A DNA stretch of 64,000 nt, from positions 3,559,173 through 3,623,172 of the forward strand of contig NC_068362.1 of assembly GCF_020536995.1 (NCBI RefSeq), given 5' to 3'. Shown piece by piece: positions 12,208 through 23,055 of this stretch (the first letter of the stretch is position 1; each line of letters opens with the position of its first letter). Source of the DNA: Dreissena polymorpha. Its lineage: Eukaryota > Mollusca > Bivalvia > Myida > Dreissenidae. Made by a program: the position numbers and the translations under genes. The notes beneath the pieces are model-generated. The model had not been told where the DNA came from, made no database searches, and saw only the letters and a list, made by a program, of their open reading frames with translations.

Positions 12208-12716
12208 AGGGATCTTTTCACGCTTTGGTAAATTGACAAAATTGAAAAAAGTTGTTTCAGATCCGCAAATTTTCGTTTTAGTTTTGATATTTGTGAGGAA
12301 ACAGTAATACTGAACATTTACCATGCTCTAATATAGCCATTATATGCATCTTTTGACGATTTTAAAACCTAAAAATTATAAAGCGTTGCAACGCGAAACG
12401 ATTGAATAATTTGGAGAGTTCTGTTTTTGTCGTTAAATTTTGTGAAACTACGAAGATTGCTTATATAAGGTATAAAATACGTCAAGAATGTGTACTCGGC
12501 GGAATAGCTCAGTAGGCTAAAGCGTTTTTACTTCTGGACTCTGGCAGGACTCCAGGGGTCACTGGTTCGAAACCTGCTCCGGGCAATGTTCTTTTCCTTT
12601 TTTTAATTTTATTCTTGATTTTTTACTGGTGCTTTTACGATCCAATGTTTACATTTATCAATATAAAGCATTTAATGAATAAGTTAAAAAATGCCAAAAT
12701 CTGTGAAAAGGCCCCT
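12208..12716. mobile_element. TTAA-target TIR element (MITE) with a tRNA-like core
   Basis: It is flanked by TTAA on both sides (12204-12207 and 12717-12720). Terminal inverted repeats are AGGGATCTTTTCAC and, on the other strand, AGGGGCCTTTTCAC, agreeing at 12 of 14 positions. TTAA duplication is diagnostic of the piggyBac class. Near the centre (about 12493-12583) is a tRNA-like segment with A box tagctcagtaggctaaagcg and B box ggttcgaaacc, followed by a T-rich stretch. There is no transposase. Confidence 0.8.
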
Positions 12717-12999
12717 TTAAGGTATAGGGAACACGTGAGGGACATTTATTAAGCTTTTATTATTTGCGTATTATTAGTTACACTGTTAGTAACTGCTGGC
12801 GTATATCTCAACTTTTTGCTCGAAATTACTCGGGGTGTATAGAAAATACACAATGGACACGTGGCTGCTCTAAACAAATCGGATTATGTCATTTTTGTAG
12901 GAGGTGAGTCAAAGATATACATGCATACCGCATATATCAAATACCCATTTAAGAATGTTCATTACAAAAAAAGTCATACAGAAAACTCAAAATAATTAG

Positions 13000-14037
13000 A
13001 AACTCCAATAAACACTCCACCTATAGAGTAGTTCATGACACTGACTTCGCTTTGGAGTTTAATAGAAGTTCTGAATTTATTTATGAGACACGTGCTTTAA
13101 AATCGACTACGTTCCTCTGAAAGTGGGTAGTCCAAAGAAATAAACAAACTTGCATTTTTGTCTCGAATACCTGACTGTCGCCCGATTTCGCAAGTCCTTT
13201 TTTTAAACACATATGTCATTTGACTATTTCCCCATACACGCGTGTTTAATTAAAGCCTATTTTATTTGCTCAATGGCTTAGACAGCCTAAGGTATACGGA
13301 AACGCATTCGAGTCCTTTCTCTGGCTAGAACCAGTATTCGACGTCTTAAGAAAGCTTCTTCAGAGAGGATCGAAACTGTGACCTCCCGGTCCCTAGGCGG
13401 ACAAGATATGTATTACACAACAGTTACCTTTATTGCCACAATATGCACGCTTCTTCGTTTGGCACAACCTTAATCGTGTTCACGGAAATACAAATTAATA
13501 CAGACACTCGTGACATTTGTTTACAACTGAATATTGTGTAAGGTAAATGAAGCAATGTATGGTAATTGATCACCACTGAAAAGCAGTGTTGTTATGTCGT
13601 ACATCACAGTTTGAACATATCGTTAACCGCTTTTGCATTTCAGTTCATTGCATTCGCTACAATGCCCGTTGAATAACATGTACAGAATTAACCCTTTCCT
13701 CCATAAGAAACGAAGTGAAAACGGCTTTTGCAACCAGCATAACAACAGAACAGCCTGCGAGTAACTCGCATTCTGGTCAGGTTTTATGCTGTTTGCTGCT
13801 CATCAGTATCTAAGGTTTGGAGATAGAGCCTTAAAAACTTGAATCTAGTAAGACAGGTCTTAAATTGAATATAACTTTCTAGGGAAATACAAATGCGTGA
13901 AAATACTTATCTAAATGGTACGACAACTGACTATTGAACGATATGGGGGCATTGGTATACTCTGGATCAGCAGACGATTTATTGCTTAAATATGTCTTTC
14001 TTACGGAAGAGTCCAGAGATAGCCGATGTATCACGAG
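13000..14037 (-). pseudogene. ZIP transporter copy C: decayed 5' relic with flank
   Basis: About 13009-13200 aligns with codons 1-58 and the start region of the intact gene. The clearest stretch on the minus strand is atgcaagtttgtttattt...tttggactacccactttc, matching the first membrane segment. The start codon is lost and substitutions are dense. The upstream flank resumes at about 13430-13620 (cacaaccttaat...caactgaatattg), interrupted by a SINE at about 13255-13430. A marker at 13962-14037 matches 8952-9035. The 3' two thirds of the gene are absent. This is the oldest of the three copies. Confidence 0.7.
13255..13430 (-). mobile_element. tRNA-derived SINE inserted in ZIP relic C
   Basis: It shares its order of motifs with the SINE at 11595-11795. 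It separates the coding relic from its upstream flank, so it arrived after the duplication that made copy C. Confidence 0.5.
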
Positions 14038-16139
14038 TGGGCATTTGTAGTTAGTTGTATGTACTGGTTCCCCATCAATGCAAGCCGCTTACCCATGGAG
14101 TTTCATTTTGACACCTTAAACTATTGTCGAGACATGCCGCGGTCAACTGTCAGCGTGAAAATTAACAAGAACCTCAGCTAACATACATTTTTAAAAGATT
14201 TCTATCCAAAAGAATTAGAAATCCGCATTAATACAATGTTTAAAATGTACACTTGTTCATAAAATTGGCTGTAATGTGGATTTTTCGCTGAAACCTTGTC
14301 AGAAAGGATAAAAAGCTTGAATCATTTCCATGAGTACAATCTGAACAAGAGATGTAAAAAAAATAATGTTTTTCTCTCGATTTAGATACATTTTCAATGA
14401 TTCCAATCCCCCGCATTGTTGACAACAGCAAACCATAAACATCAATTTATGTGTAATCAAATAAAGTGGAACACCTTGTCAGTGAACATTAAATGCTTGA
14501 ACACATTTACTAGTTCTATAATCTATCCAATGATCGGATGATCAGGATGACGTAATTATGGCTCTACTGAGAATATTTGCAACTAGTAACATCAGATATA
14601 AAATGAATTTAAATACCAAATAAACGCTTATCTCTTTTTAATTATATTGATGGAAAGTGAGCGTTTATAAAGTGTACAAACGTAATAAAGGGTGTAACAC
14701 GGCAAACAATACCAGTCTCGGCACGGACGTCGACATCTTGACCATCACGCGATTACCCCCCCCCCCCAGTTTTTCTTGCAGTTTGTGCCGATATCTTAAG
14801 AATAATTCCGTGAATACGTCTGAAATCGGTTACACAATTTCACGTTGCGTGAAGCATAATCGTGTAGTATAAATGGAATCTTTGAACAAGAACACATGCT
14901 TATTAAATAAAGTAATTATGATGTATTTCACATTGCTATAAGCAGCATATAGATCTGTCTTTTGTGCACTATTTGAACTTCTAAAGAAAAATTGTTTTAA
15001 AAAGTTATTTGGAAAAAAGCTGCACTTACCGGCGTGTTTACATTCATTAACGTTTAATTAGGAACCCGACACATTCACGTAAATCTGCATCCTGGTTTTA
15101 GTTTTCGAAATATACATCTGCAATAAATTTATGTACATACATTACTATACAAAAAAATACTATACACATATAGAAGCCAGAGTTATAGTTCTTATGCAAT
15201 GCACATACCCTAAATGATATCTACCTACCTATTACCTTTTTGGTTTCAACTCGATATTTCCTCATATTTTACCCTACAGACAAAGTGTATACATACGTTT
15301 AAACAAAGGCAATTTATCTAAAAATATGGACCAAATAGTTATCGCTTTTGTGCATGACAATAACCGCCCCTCCGCCCATCTAAGAATAGCAAATTAATAT
15401 GTCAATAGTTCCAAATAAATACCTATTATAGTTGTATAGTTATGCTTCGGACAAAAATGCGACGGCCCTAAGCAAGGACGACAAATGGAAAAACCTGCAT
15501 TCAGTATACCATTCCATCCTCTCCCCCCCCCCAACTCCACCCCGCCCATCTTGCAACTTTGCTTAAAAGACATCTACCAAGAAGAATACACGGAACAGGT
15601 AATATAATATTGTATTCTTTTTGTTAGTTAGAATTCGCTTAATTAACAAATAATGACGTTTAGTTACCTCGCTGCATATAATTATCGCATGAAAAGACGC
15701 CGCAAAAAAGAATTTTACATAATTTTTCTGCAAAATAATATTGAATATATATGTAATTTAAATGACTTTTACCAAATAAGTTCAATAATGTGAAAATATT
15801 TATCATCAGTTCACATTAAATTTATACATGACTTAACGATAACCTATTGAAAACACAATATTAAAATAACAGAAAAACAAACTGCATTAATCAAGTTCAG
15901 TTAGGTCGCTAAAGTCACACATAGTACAGCCAGTGCAAAGAGATGAACACATAAAAAATAATATAACGATACAATAATTAAAAAAACAGTATAAATTAAT
16001 ATAAAAAGCACAAATCTGTGTATTAAGTATTTAGTTCATGAATGACAATTGCAAAGCCGACAATTATATGCACTAAATTAAGGTAGCGCACCCATAATGA
16101 TTTCCCGCGATTTCTTCGAAGATTGAAGAGCCTGTGGAA

Positions 16140-16176
16140 GGTTGCCTTTGCCGAGTGGTTAAGGCGATAGACGATG
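16140..16176 (+). tRNA. tRNA(Ser/Leu)-like sequence, 5' half
   Basis: It holds an acceptor-like gttg and the D-arm gccgagtggttaaggc, the standard class-II tRNA D-arm and A box. The sequence stops at the LINE target site and resumes at 20207. It is a disrupted tRNA or tRNA-derived core of the TTAA element and not a working tRNA gene. Confidence 0.6.
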
Positions 16177-16572
16177 CATCTGAGTTTTTAGTGAATCTGA
16201 GGTTTTTTAATGAACATAATAATTTTGATTTGCCACATAACGTTTATCCGGAGCTAGATAGACCTATCTCTGTCGAAGAAATTGTTAAAGCCGTTAAACT
16301 ACTCAAGCGGAACAAAGCCCATAGACTTGATAATTTGTTGAATGAATACTTTATAGAATCTATTGACATTTTAGCTTTGCCTTTGAGTGACATGTTCAAT
16401 AAGATAAAAGACTCTGGAGTTTTCCCCGAAGCGTGGACAGTCGGTATTATTGTTCCATTACACAATCAAAGTACTGGCAGTACTGGTGTGACGATGCTTT
16501 TGAAGAGGATGTATATAAAACATCAATTTCAGTTTATCTATATCACCACAATTGTGTATGTTGATACGAACA

Positions 16573-16690
16573 TTGGGTACGATAAAAAATTTGGGTACGA
16601 ACATGTTGGGTACGAAAAAAAAATTTGGTACGAAAAAAATTTGCGTACGAAACATTTTTGGTACGAAAAAAAGTTTAGGGGTACGGGGAA
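16573..16690. repeat. GGTACGAAAA tandem repeats
   Basis: About six degenerate units of gggtacgaaaaaaattt-like sequence sit in a row, with spacing of about 16-22 bases. Confidence 0.75.
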
Positions 16691-17364
16691 GTAGTACCCG
16701 TGGGTAACCTGACCCATTTAGCGAAACTGGGAGGCGGGTCACATTCTTGTTCATTAAGTATGGCAATACATTCATGATGATTCTCGAAAGTAGGTATGAG
16801 CACATAGCCGGACCATGTGAGTTCAATCGTATGAGCACTTGACTATCCGAGTTCGCCCACGAACATATGGATAAGTTAACTAATAGCGAAATGACCTTAT
16901 ACATGTATATGCTGAAATCTAACAATCGAACGAAATATCAAAAATGGTATGTACACTTAGGTGGTTGTGTAATTTCTGTTAGAATATATCGTATTCAATA
17001 TGTAAATTTTAAATGATTGTGCCCGCACTTAAGTTTGTTTCCTTGTTTGAGTCTATACGCGCCTAGGCTGCACCCAGTGTGTGTATTTGGGTTTTTCCAA
17101 GGTAATGAGTTACCTCCGCACTGAGGCTGCATAATGTTGGGACCCGGAGTGGGTCCAGCACTCCTACCTAATAAGATTAGATTGACGACAGTTGGGACGA
17201 ATTTTGAATGATAGCTGCAATTTCCAGCTATTTGTTTTGTACTGAAATACTATTTAATTTTTTATATGGACAAATGCTGCGGGGGGGGGGGGGGGGGTGA
17301 AATTTTCCGGAAAAAAACAACTGTCAGGAATGGTAACCACAAAACATACAAAATATATCATTGC

Positions 17365-17437
17365 GCCGGGAGCGGGAATCGTACCGGTGTCGTAAAGGTG
17401 AAAAAGCGAACGTCCTTACCACTGCGCTAGCGGGACG
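17365..17437 (-). mobile_element. tRNA-derived SINE head
   Basis: The minus strand reads gtcccgctagcgcagtggta (A box), continues to ggtacgattcccgctcccgg (B box), with tRNA-like spacing. It lies in the segment inserted in the LINE. It could also be a decayed tRNA gene. Confidence 0.5.
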
Positions 17438-20094
17438 GACAACTACGCAAAGAAATGTTGTTTTATCTATATATATCATAGCAGTGCAGCGTTTACAATT
17501 TGCAGCCACGTAAAAAGTTAATTTTACATGTTTTTATTCGCAATTTATTTACTAAATCGAGAACAAATATCAAACAAAATAGAGAAAATATATAGTTGTT
17601 TCATTGGTCAATAAAAATTAAATGGATGTAAAATTACTAATTTGAAATTAACGTTCTGATACACTTATTGAATCTGTTTCCCCAGGATATGCTGTTCTAT
17701 TAATATTTACCTTTATCAACACGAACGACAACTCTGCTAGGAGAATGTTATCAATGAAAATCAACATGCAATTTCGTACGCAGTGGCGAATGCCAAGGGA
17801 AGTAAATGAAAAATCGAGTTATCTCAATCGGACTGGCTCGGTCTTTTACATAGGTCGCCATAGGTCGGTGAAGAATTTTTTTACTGGTTATGGTTACAAT
17901 ATACCAAAAGATGTCCTACACAAATTCAATGTAAAAGCAATAACTTCAACAAAAAATAAAGTCAAACTTTTGCGCATAGAGACCCCCATAACCATACCTT
18001 TTCTTAACGAGCATTCCAAGCCGCAATGATTTAGACAATAAAAAAGGGGGGTCATGCGTTTTGCAAGAAAGAACTCGATGCGAATCAGCGGTCACTGTTT
18101 TATAGCCATCAATTTACCAGGTTCGTACCAGTGGATGAGGGTTTCCCGCCATTTGTCAAAGTCTCATGTAGTCTTTAACCTTCAAGCAAATAAGTGAATT
18201 TCTGTTAAACATCAATGTTTTCCCTACCACATGCACAAAGAAACGTTCTAAAATAAAGCCATGGCAAGTGCCCACACAGAAAATTGTGTCTTCTTATAAA
18301 TGATGTTCAGGTTTTTAAAGAGTATAGCATTGCACTCCCAAAAGATTTAGTATATTGTAATCTTATCAAACCTTGGGCGCTGCTGTTCCAGCATCGTCAA
18401 AAAGGGCTCCGAGTCAGATGTAAACAACTACAAAGGTATTACACGTGTAAGCCGTCTTTCTAAACTGTTTACATCAGTTATTAATAAGAGAGTTGAACAT
18501 GTCTGCAATGAATATAACATTATTTCGAACGCCCAATTCGCATTTCGAAAAGAACGTTCTACTGTAGATGCAATATTTATACTTCAGTCATTAGTTCAGA
18601 ACTATATATTTGAAAATAAACGTCTGTATGTTATTTTTGTCGATATGATGAAATGTTTTGATTCTATTTATAGGAACGGTCTTTGGTTGAAAATATATAA
18701 ATCGGGAAATCAGGGTAAAGTTTTACGAGTTGAAAGAGATATGTATAACAATGTTAAATCATGTGTTAAGTCATTTTCTTCATTTTCTGATTATTTCTCA
18801 TACTCAGTAGGCTTGCATCAGGGCGAGGTAATGTCCCCTTTGCTATTTTCTCTCTTTGTTGAGGACTTGGGACTTTATCTCCAAGATGATATTAATGCAG
18901 GCATACATTTAGATAATGTTATGATTTTATTACTATTATTTGCTGACGACATGGCTATTATAGGTAAAAATCCAACAGAAATTCAAAACCATTTAATAGA
19001 CCATGTGTATACTTACTGCAATAATTGGGGATTGCAGGTTAACATAAATAAGACCAAAATTATGGTTTGTCGTAAGCGAGGTGGATTACTGACCTCAGAG
19101 AAGTGGATCTACAATAGTCATTCAATAGAAGTTGTAAGTGATTTTAACTATTTAACTGTTTGATGCCTTTGTTGGCTCTATTATCAATTATTGAGCAGAA
19201 GTTTGGGGATATACTAAGTCAAAGGAATAAGAAAGGCTGCATCTAAAATTCTTAAAACGTCTATTAAAAGTTAGACTTAATACATTTTATAATATGGTTT
19301 ATGGCGAACTTAGGAGATATCCGCTTTATATAAATAGATATGTACGATAACTGAAATTGCACAAATTGGGTATATAATATTAACAAGATGTTAAATGATT
19401 ATGGTTTTTCAGATGTATTCGAAAAAGTGCATCATTTTTGTTTGTATTTAAATGTAGAATTTATAACTCTTTTAATAACAATTGGTACAATGCTGTGAAC
19501 GAAAGCTCTATGATGAATATGTATAGGCAGTTTAAAGCATCTCTAGTATAGGAACCATATCTAAATATTTTACCTAAATCATTAAGAGCATATGTTAGTA
19601 GATTACGTTTATCTGTACACCCTTTGAGAATTCAAATGTGTAGATACGCTAGAAATGTAGAGGAAGGATCTGTAAGATACTGCATGTTCTGTGTTTTAAA
19701 TGACATTGAGGATGAATATCATATTGTTTGTGTATGCCATTTGTATAATGATTTTAGAAAACAATACATGAAAAACAACTATTATATCAAACCATCTGTT
19801 TATAAATATTTGAATTTGTTAAAAACGGAGGATAAAATGGAACTTATTAATCTGTCACTGCTTTTCAAAAACGCGCTTTCTATACGATCAAGACTGATAA
19901 ATGATATTTCATAATATATTTATCTCCTGTATACTTATATAGTATGTAATATATTACCAACTGCATTTGTAACAATCTTATTTTAAAAACCACGAGTTTT
20001 GCTTTGTGTTTGTTTTATTTAAAATATGTTTTTCTGCTTATTTATTTTTTGTTTCAAATCACGTGACAATTAATATATATGTGCGATTGTATAT

Positions 20095-20182
<88 letters not shown>

Positions 20183-20206
20183 TTATTTATTTATATATAT
20201 TTATTT

Positions 20207-20273
20207 ATAGACGATGTACTTTGTATGGGATTTTCCCGCGCAGGTTCGAATCCTGCCGACAACTCATACTTTT
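20207..20273 (+). tRNA. tRNA(Ser/Leu)-like sequence, 3' half
   Basis: After the repeated ATAGACGATG the tRNA-like sequence resumes. It shows a variable arm gggattttccc, a T-arm gcaggttcgaatcctgc with a perfect 5-bp stem and canonical B box, an acceptor-like caac and a short T run at 20269-20273. Together with 16140-16176 it gives a class-II tRNA layout. Confidence 0.6.
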
Positions 20274-21118
20274 TGCGACGCGTTTTATTTATTTTCTAAC
20301 GTTAATTGATTTAATATAGCATATAGGCTATGTTTATTGTTAAATTTGTTGCAACTTGTATGCATATTCTTCAATTTTTTAAATTAAAACAACGATTTGG
20401 CTAAATTGGGTGATTTACTGCTGAAAATAAGAATCATGCATGTTGCATTTGTATTTTTATTTCAAAAAGTAAACGGTAAATCTGTCTATGTGTTGGTATT
20501 TTTGCTGTATATAGTGTATCAATAAAAACTTAGTTCAAAATATAACTTAAATGATACTATTTTGAATTTTATGACACTTTGTTTTTAACAAACCCAATTT
20601 CTACTTGGCTAAAACACTTCCATTTCATGGCGCTCTTCCATAGATAACACGTTATAAAATGTAAATGTCTGTAAAAGAATACTTATTTCATCTTGTTTAA
20701 ACATTAAACATCTTCACTGCATCTGTACCCACCAACTGCATGCCCATATTTGGATATCTGGATGAATTATAAAATTTCATATACCACAGGTGTGCAAATA
20801 AACTGGACAAAAGCCGAGCGTGGGGGTGGTTTTGAAAAAATCAGTTTATATTTTTTAAGCAAGGAAAGGCTAACTAAAAGTTTGCATGTTGTTCAGTGAA
20901 ATAATGCTGATAAAGAAAATAATACATTATATTAATTTTGGAAAGGTGCTCATTATGGGTGCGCTACCTTAATTGTAACAAAATAATGACAGACGATTGA
21001 GGTCTATTAAGCTTAATAAACAATTTGTTTACTGCAAAAAACAATACATCATGATAATGTTTAAAGCTATTATTGCCCACATTATCATTTTTACTTCAAT
21101 CGGCACAATATTTAGGCC

Positions 21119-21367
21119 GTGCTCTGTGAAAGGGGTTTAATGAATGTGCGTAAAGTGTCGTCCCAGATAAGCCTGTGCAGTTCGCACAGGCAAATCATAG
21201 ACGACACTTTCCGCTTTAATGGTGTTTTTTGTTTACAGAAAGTCTCTTCTTTGCAAAATTCCAGTTTAGGCGAAACGTTTCGTCCCTGATTAGCATGTGT
21301 GGACTTCACAGGCTAATTTTGGGCGACACTTTACGCACATGCATTTAACCCCCTTTTAACACAGCAC
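21119..21367. mobile_element. MITE with TIRs (gtgcgtaaagtgtcg family)
   Basis: The left end (gtgctctgtgaaaggggttt) and the complement of the right end (gtgctgtgttaaaaggggg) match. Both continue into gtgcgtaaagtgtcg. Internal foldbacks include cctgtgcagttcgcacagg. It is absent from copy A at the matching place (about 1888-1900). There is no coding capacity. Confidence 0.8.
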
Positions 21368-21411
21368 TTTTCATTTATAAACACGACACAGTGATGGCAT
21401 ACATGCGCAGC

Positions 21412-21650
21412 GACACTATACATTTCCATGACGTTAATATCTGTACTTGTTATAAATTGCATATAAAATGCACTCGGTTGATTATTTAATGTTATTTTAT
21501 AGGCTTGGCGAATATATTGCATTGCGTTTTTTTTGTTTAATGTTTGTGTATTAGTAGCGACAATATACGTTTCGATTACGTGAATATCCGTACTTGTTAT
21601 AGCAAAAATGCACTCGGTTAATTCTTTAATGTTATTTTATAGGCTCGATG
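21412..21650. repeat. Local tandem duplication, about 144 bp
   Basis: The stretch cgacactatacatttccatg... is repeated from about 21556 as cgacaatatacgtttcgatt..., both followed by aaaatgcactcggtt and ttaatgttattttatagg. Copy A has a single copy near 1918-1985. Confidence 0.65.
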
Positions 21651-23055
21651 AATATTTTTAATTGCGTTTTTTTTGCGCTGTTTGTTTAATTATATTGCAT
21701 TCGTAGCGGTCACTTTTATGACCATTGTATGAAATATTATCTTATCATTCAAACGCATACATCATAAACATTAAAAGAAAATGTCGGTTATGCATGCGTT
21801 CAGTATATTCTTGTTGATTTAATAACATAAACGTAAGTGTACAAATATCACATTAGTATTATGCACGTGCCGACCTCGCAATGACTGCGAATGTTCACTT
21901 CGTACTGATCATACCACAGGCTATTGGTATAAGATGTACCCCCCCCCCCCTCCTCTTATCTGCTAGCCTCCTACTAAAGCCGTTAAAAATAGTCACTTTG
22001 TTATACACAATACAATAAAATGATTAGAAAACAAATTATTATTGTTAACTTATATATGTTCATGAACTTTGTCAATAGCGTCATATGTATACATCAAATA
22101 GTTTTCGAGTTATGCTCGGGGCTAAACAGTCATGACTGATAACGCAAGATAAAGTTAACATACAGTCAAAGTGTATTTAATAATTTGATGCGACAGATAC
22201 AGTCGATATATAAGCGTATCACAATGCTGTTGCTAAGAACTGAAACATAACAAATAACACAATAAATTATAAATATACAATTAACAATAGTAATAAAAAT
22301 GCGTATAACACGTCAAAATCAATTTCATGGGAACTACGTTCATGTCCATAAAATAATACAACATAGTCTTAGATACAATAACTAATTTAAATAGAAGTAA
22401 GTTTCAACCATGTGGCAGTAATCATGGCAATTTGATAATCGATTATTGTTAATGTATATAATTATATAGTCTCTTATAAATAATATTATGATTGGTCGCA
22501 TACATGAAACTGTGCTTTTTATATGTATTTTAATTGTATATGTATTGCGAATGAGACTTTAATAAAATATTGAATTGATGCCCAAGAAGATTATTATACA
22601 TAATACCAATTACATTGTAACGTAATAAATTCAAGTTAACTTAAACGACAGCATGATAATTGCTATAAAACAATTTATCATTTAGATATGTATGGTACCC
22701 GTTATCAAATATCATACAATAGTAATACGTATTTCTAACACAAACAATTCATTCGGTAACGTATTTAATGTTCTTTTTCATCTTTAACGCAGTGGTCATT
22801 AAATTTTATGGTCCATTTTTGTATATGCAGCTTTACTTACAAATTCATACGTCTTGAAAATCGAAAACAATTCAGAAACGTATGCGTTCATAATGTATTT
22901 AATGGTCAAATTTTGACCTAAAAGCAAGTGCGAAAATAACACCATCGCAACATGCAATCCATTTGCACATACAGACCTTAAAATTACTGCAAATGTTCAC
23001 TGTGTATTGGTTCTACTTATTGCGTTGAAATTGCCATATGCTGTCATAAACCGTG

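Larger units (their letters stand above)
16470..18398. mobile_element. 1.9-kb segment inserted in the LINE
   Basis: LINE coding sequence stops after ttccattacacaa and resumes at caaaaagggctcc, leaving about 1.9 kb of foreign sequence. It carries short GGTACGAAAAAAATTT-type tandem repeats (16573-16690), a G run (17281-17297) and a minus-strand tRNA-like SINE head (17365-17437). A 10-base inverted pair (tgacgatgct at 16489-16498 and its complement at 18390-18399) lies near the ends. Family unknown. Confidence 0.6.
16177..20206 (+). mobile_element. 5'-truncated LINE (non-LTR retrotransposon)
   Basis: It is flanked by 10-bp duplications ATAGACGATG (16167-16176 and 20207-20216). The left end opens inside the reverse transcriptase region (SVEEIVKAVKLLKRNKAH; later FPEAWTVGIIVPLH), so the endonuclease is missing. 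After a 1.9-kb insertion the RT resumes near 18400 (NNYKGITRVSRLSKLF), with GLHQGEVMSPLLFSLFVEDL and the catalytic FADD at about 18950. A Cys-rich C-terminal part (CMFCVLNDIEDEYH) is at 19624-19914. The 3' tail is (TA)n and TTTA (20088-20206). The reading frame is broken in several places. I do not assign a clade. Confidence 0.85.
16082..20968. mobile_element. TTAA-target TIR element with tRNA-like core, split by a LINE
   Basis: Perfect 19-bp terminal inverted repeats (GGTAGCGCACCCATAATGA) sit between TTAA duplications at 16078-16081 and 20969-20972. The empty site in copy A (about 1776-1782, atTTAATTg) has one TTAA, proving insertion. Without its internal LINE the element would be about 860 bp, with a class-II tRNA-like sequence near its left side. 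There is no transposase. This is a piggyBac-type non-autonomous element by its ends and target. Confidence 0.85.

Noticed and set aside
12495-12585. Functional tRNA gene
   Set aside because: A and B boxes are present, but the arms do not pair well and the sequence is the core of a TTAA MITE.
17324-17509. 61-codon minus-strand frame
   Set aside because: Overlaps the tRNA-derived SINE head. No protein features.
20006-20299. 97-codon frame rich in Tyr and Ile
   Set aside because: Mostly translation of the TA tail of the LINE and the adjacent tRNA-like sequence.
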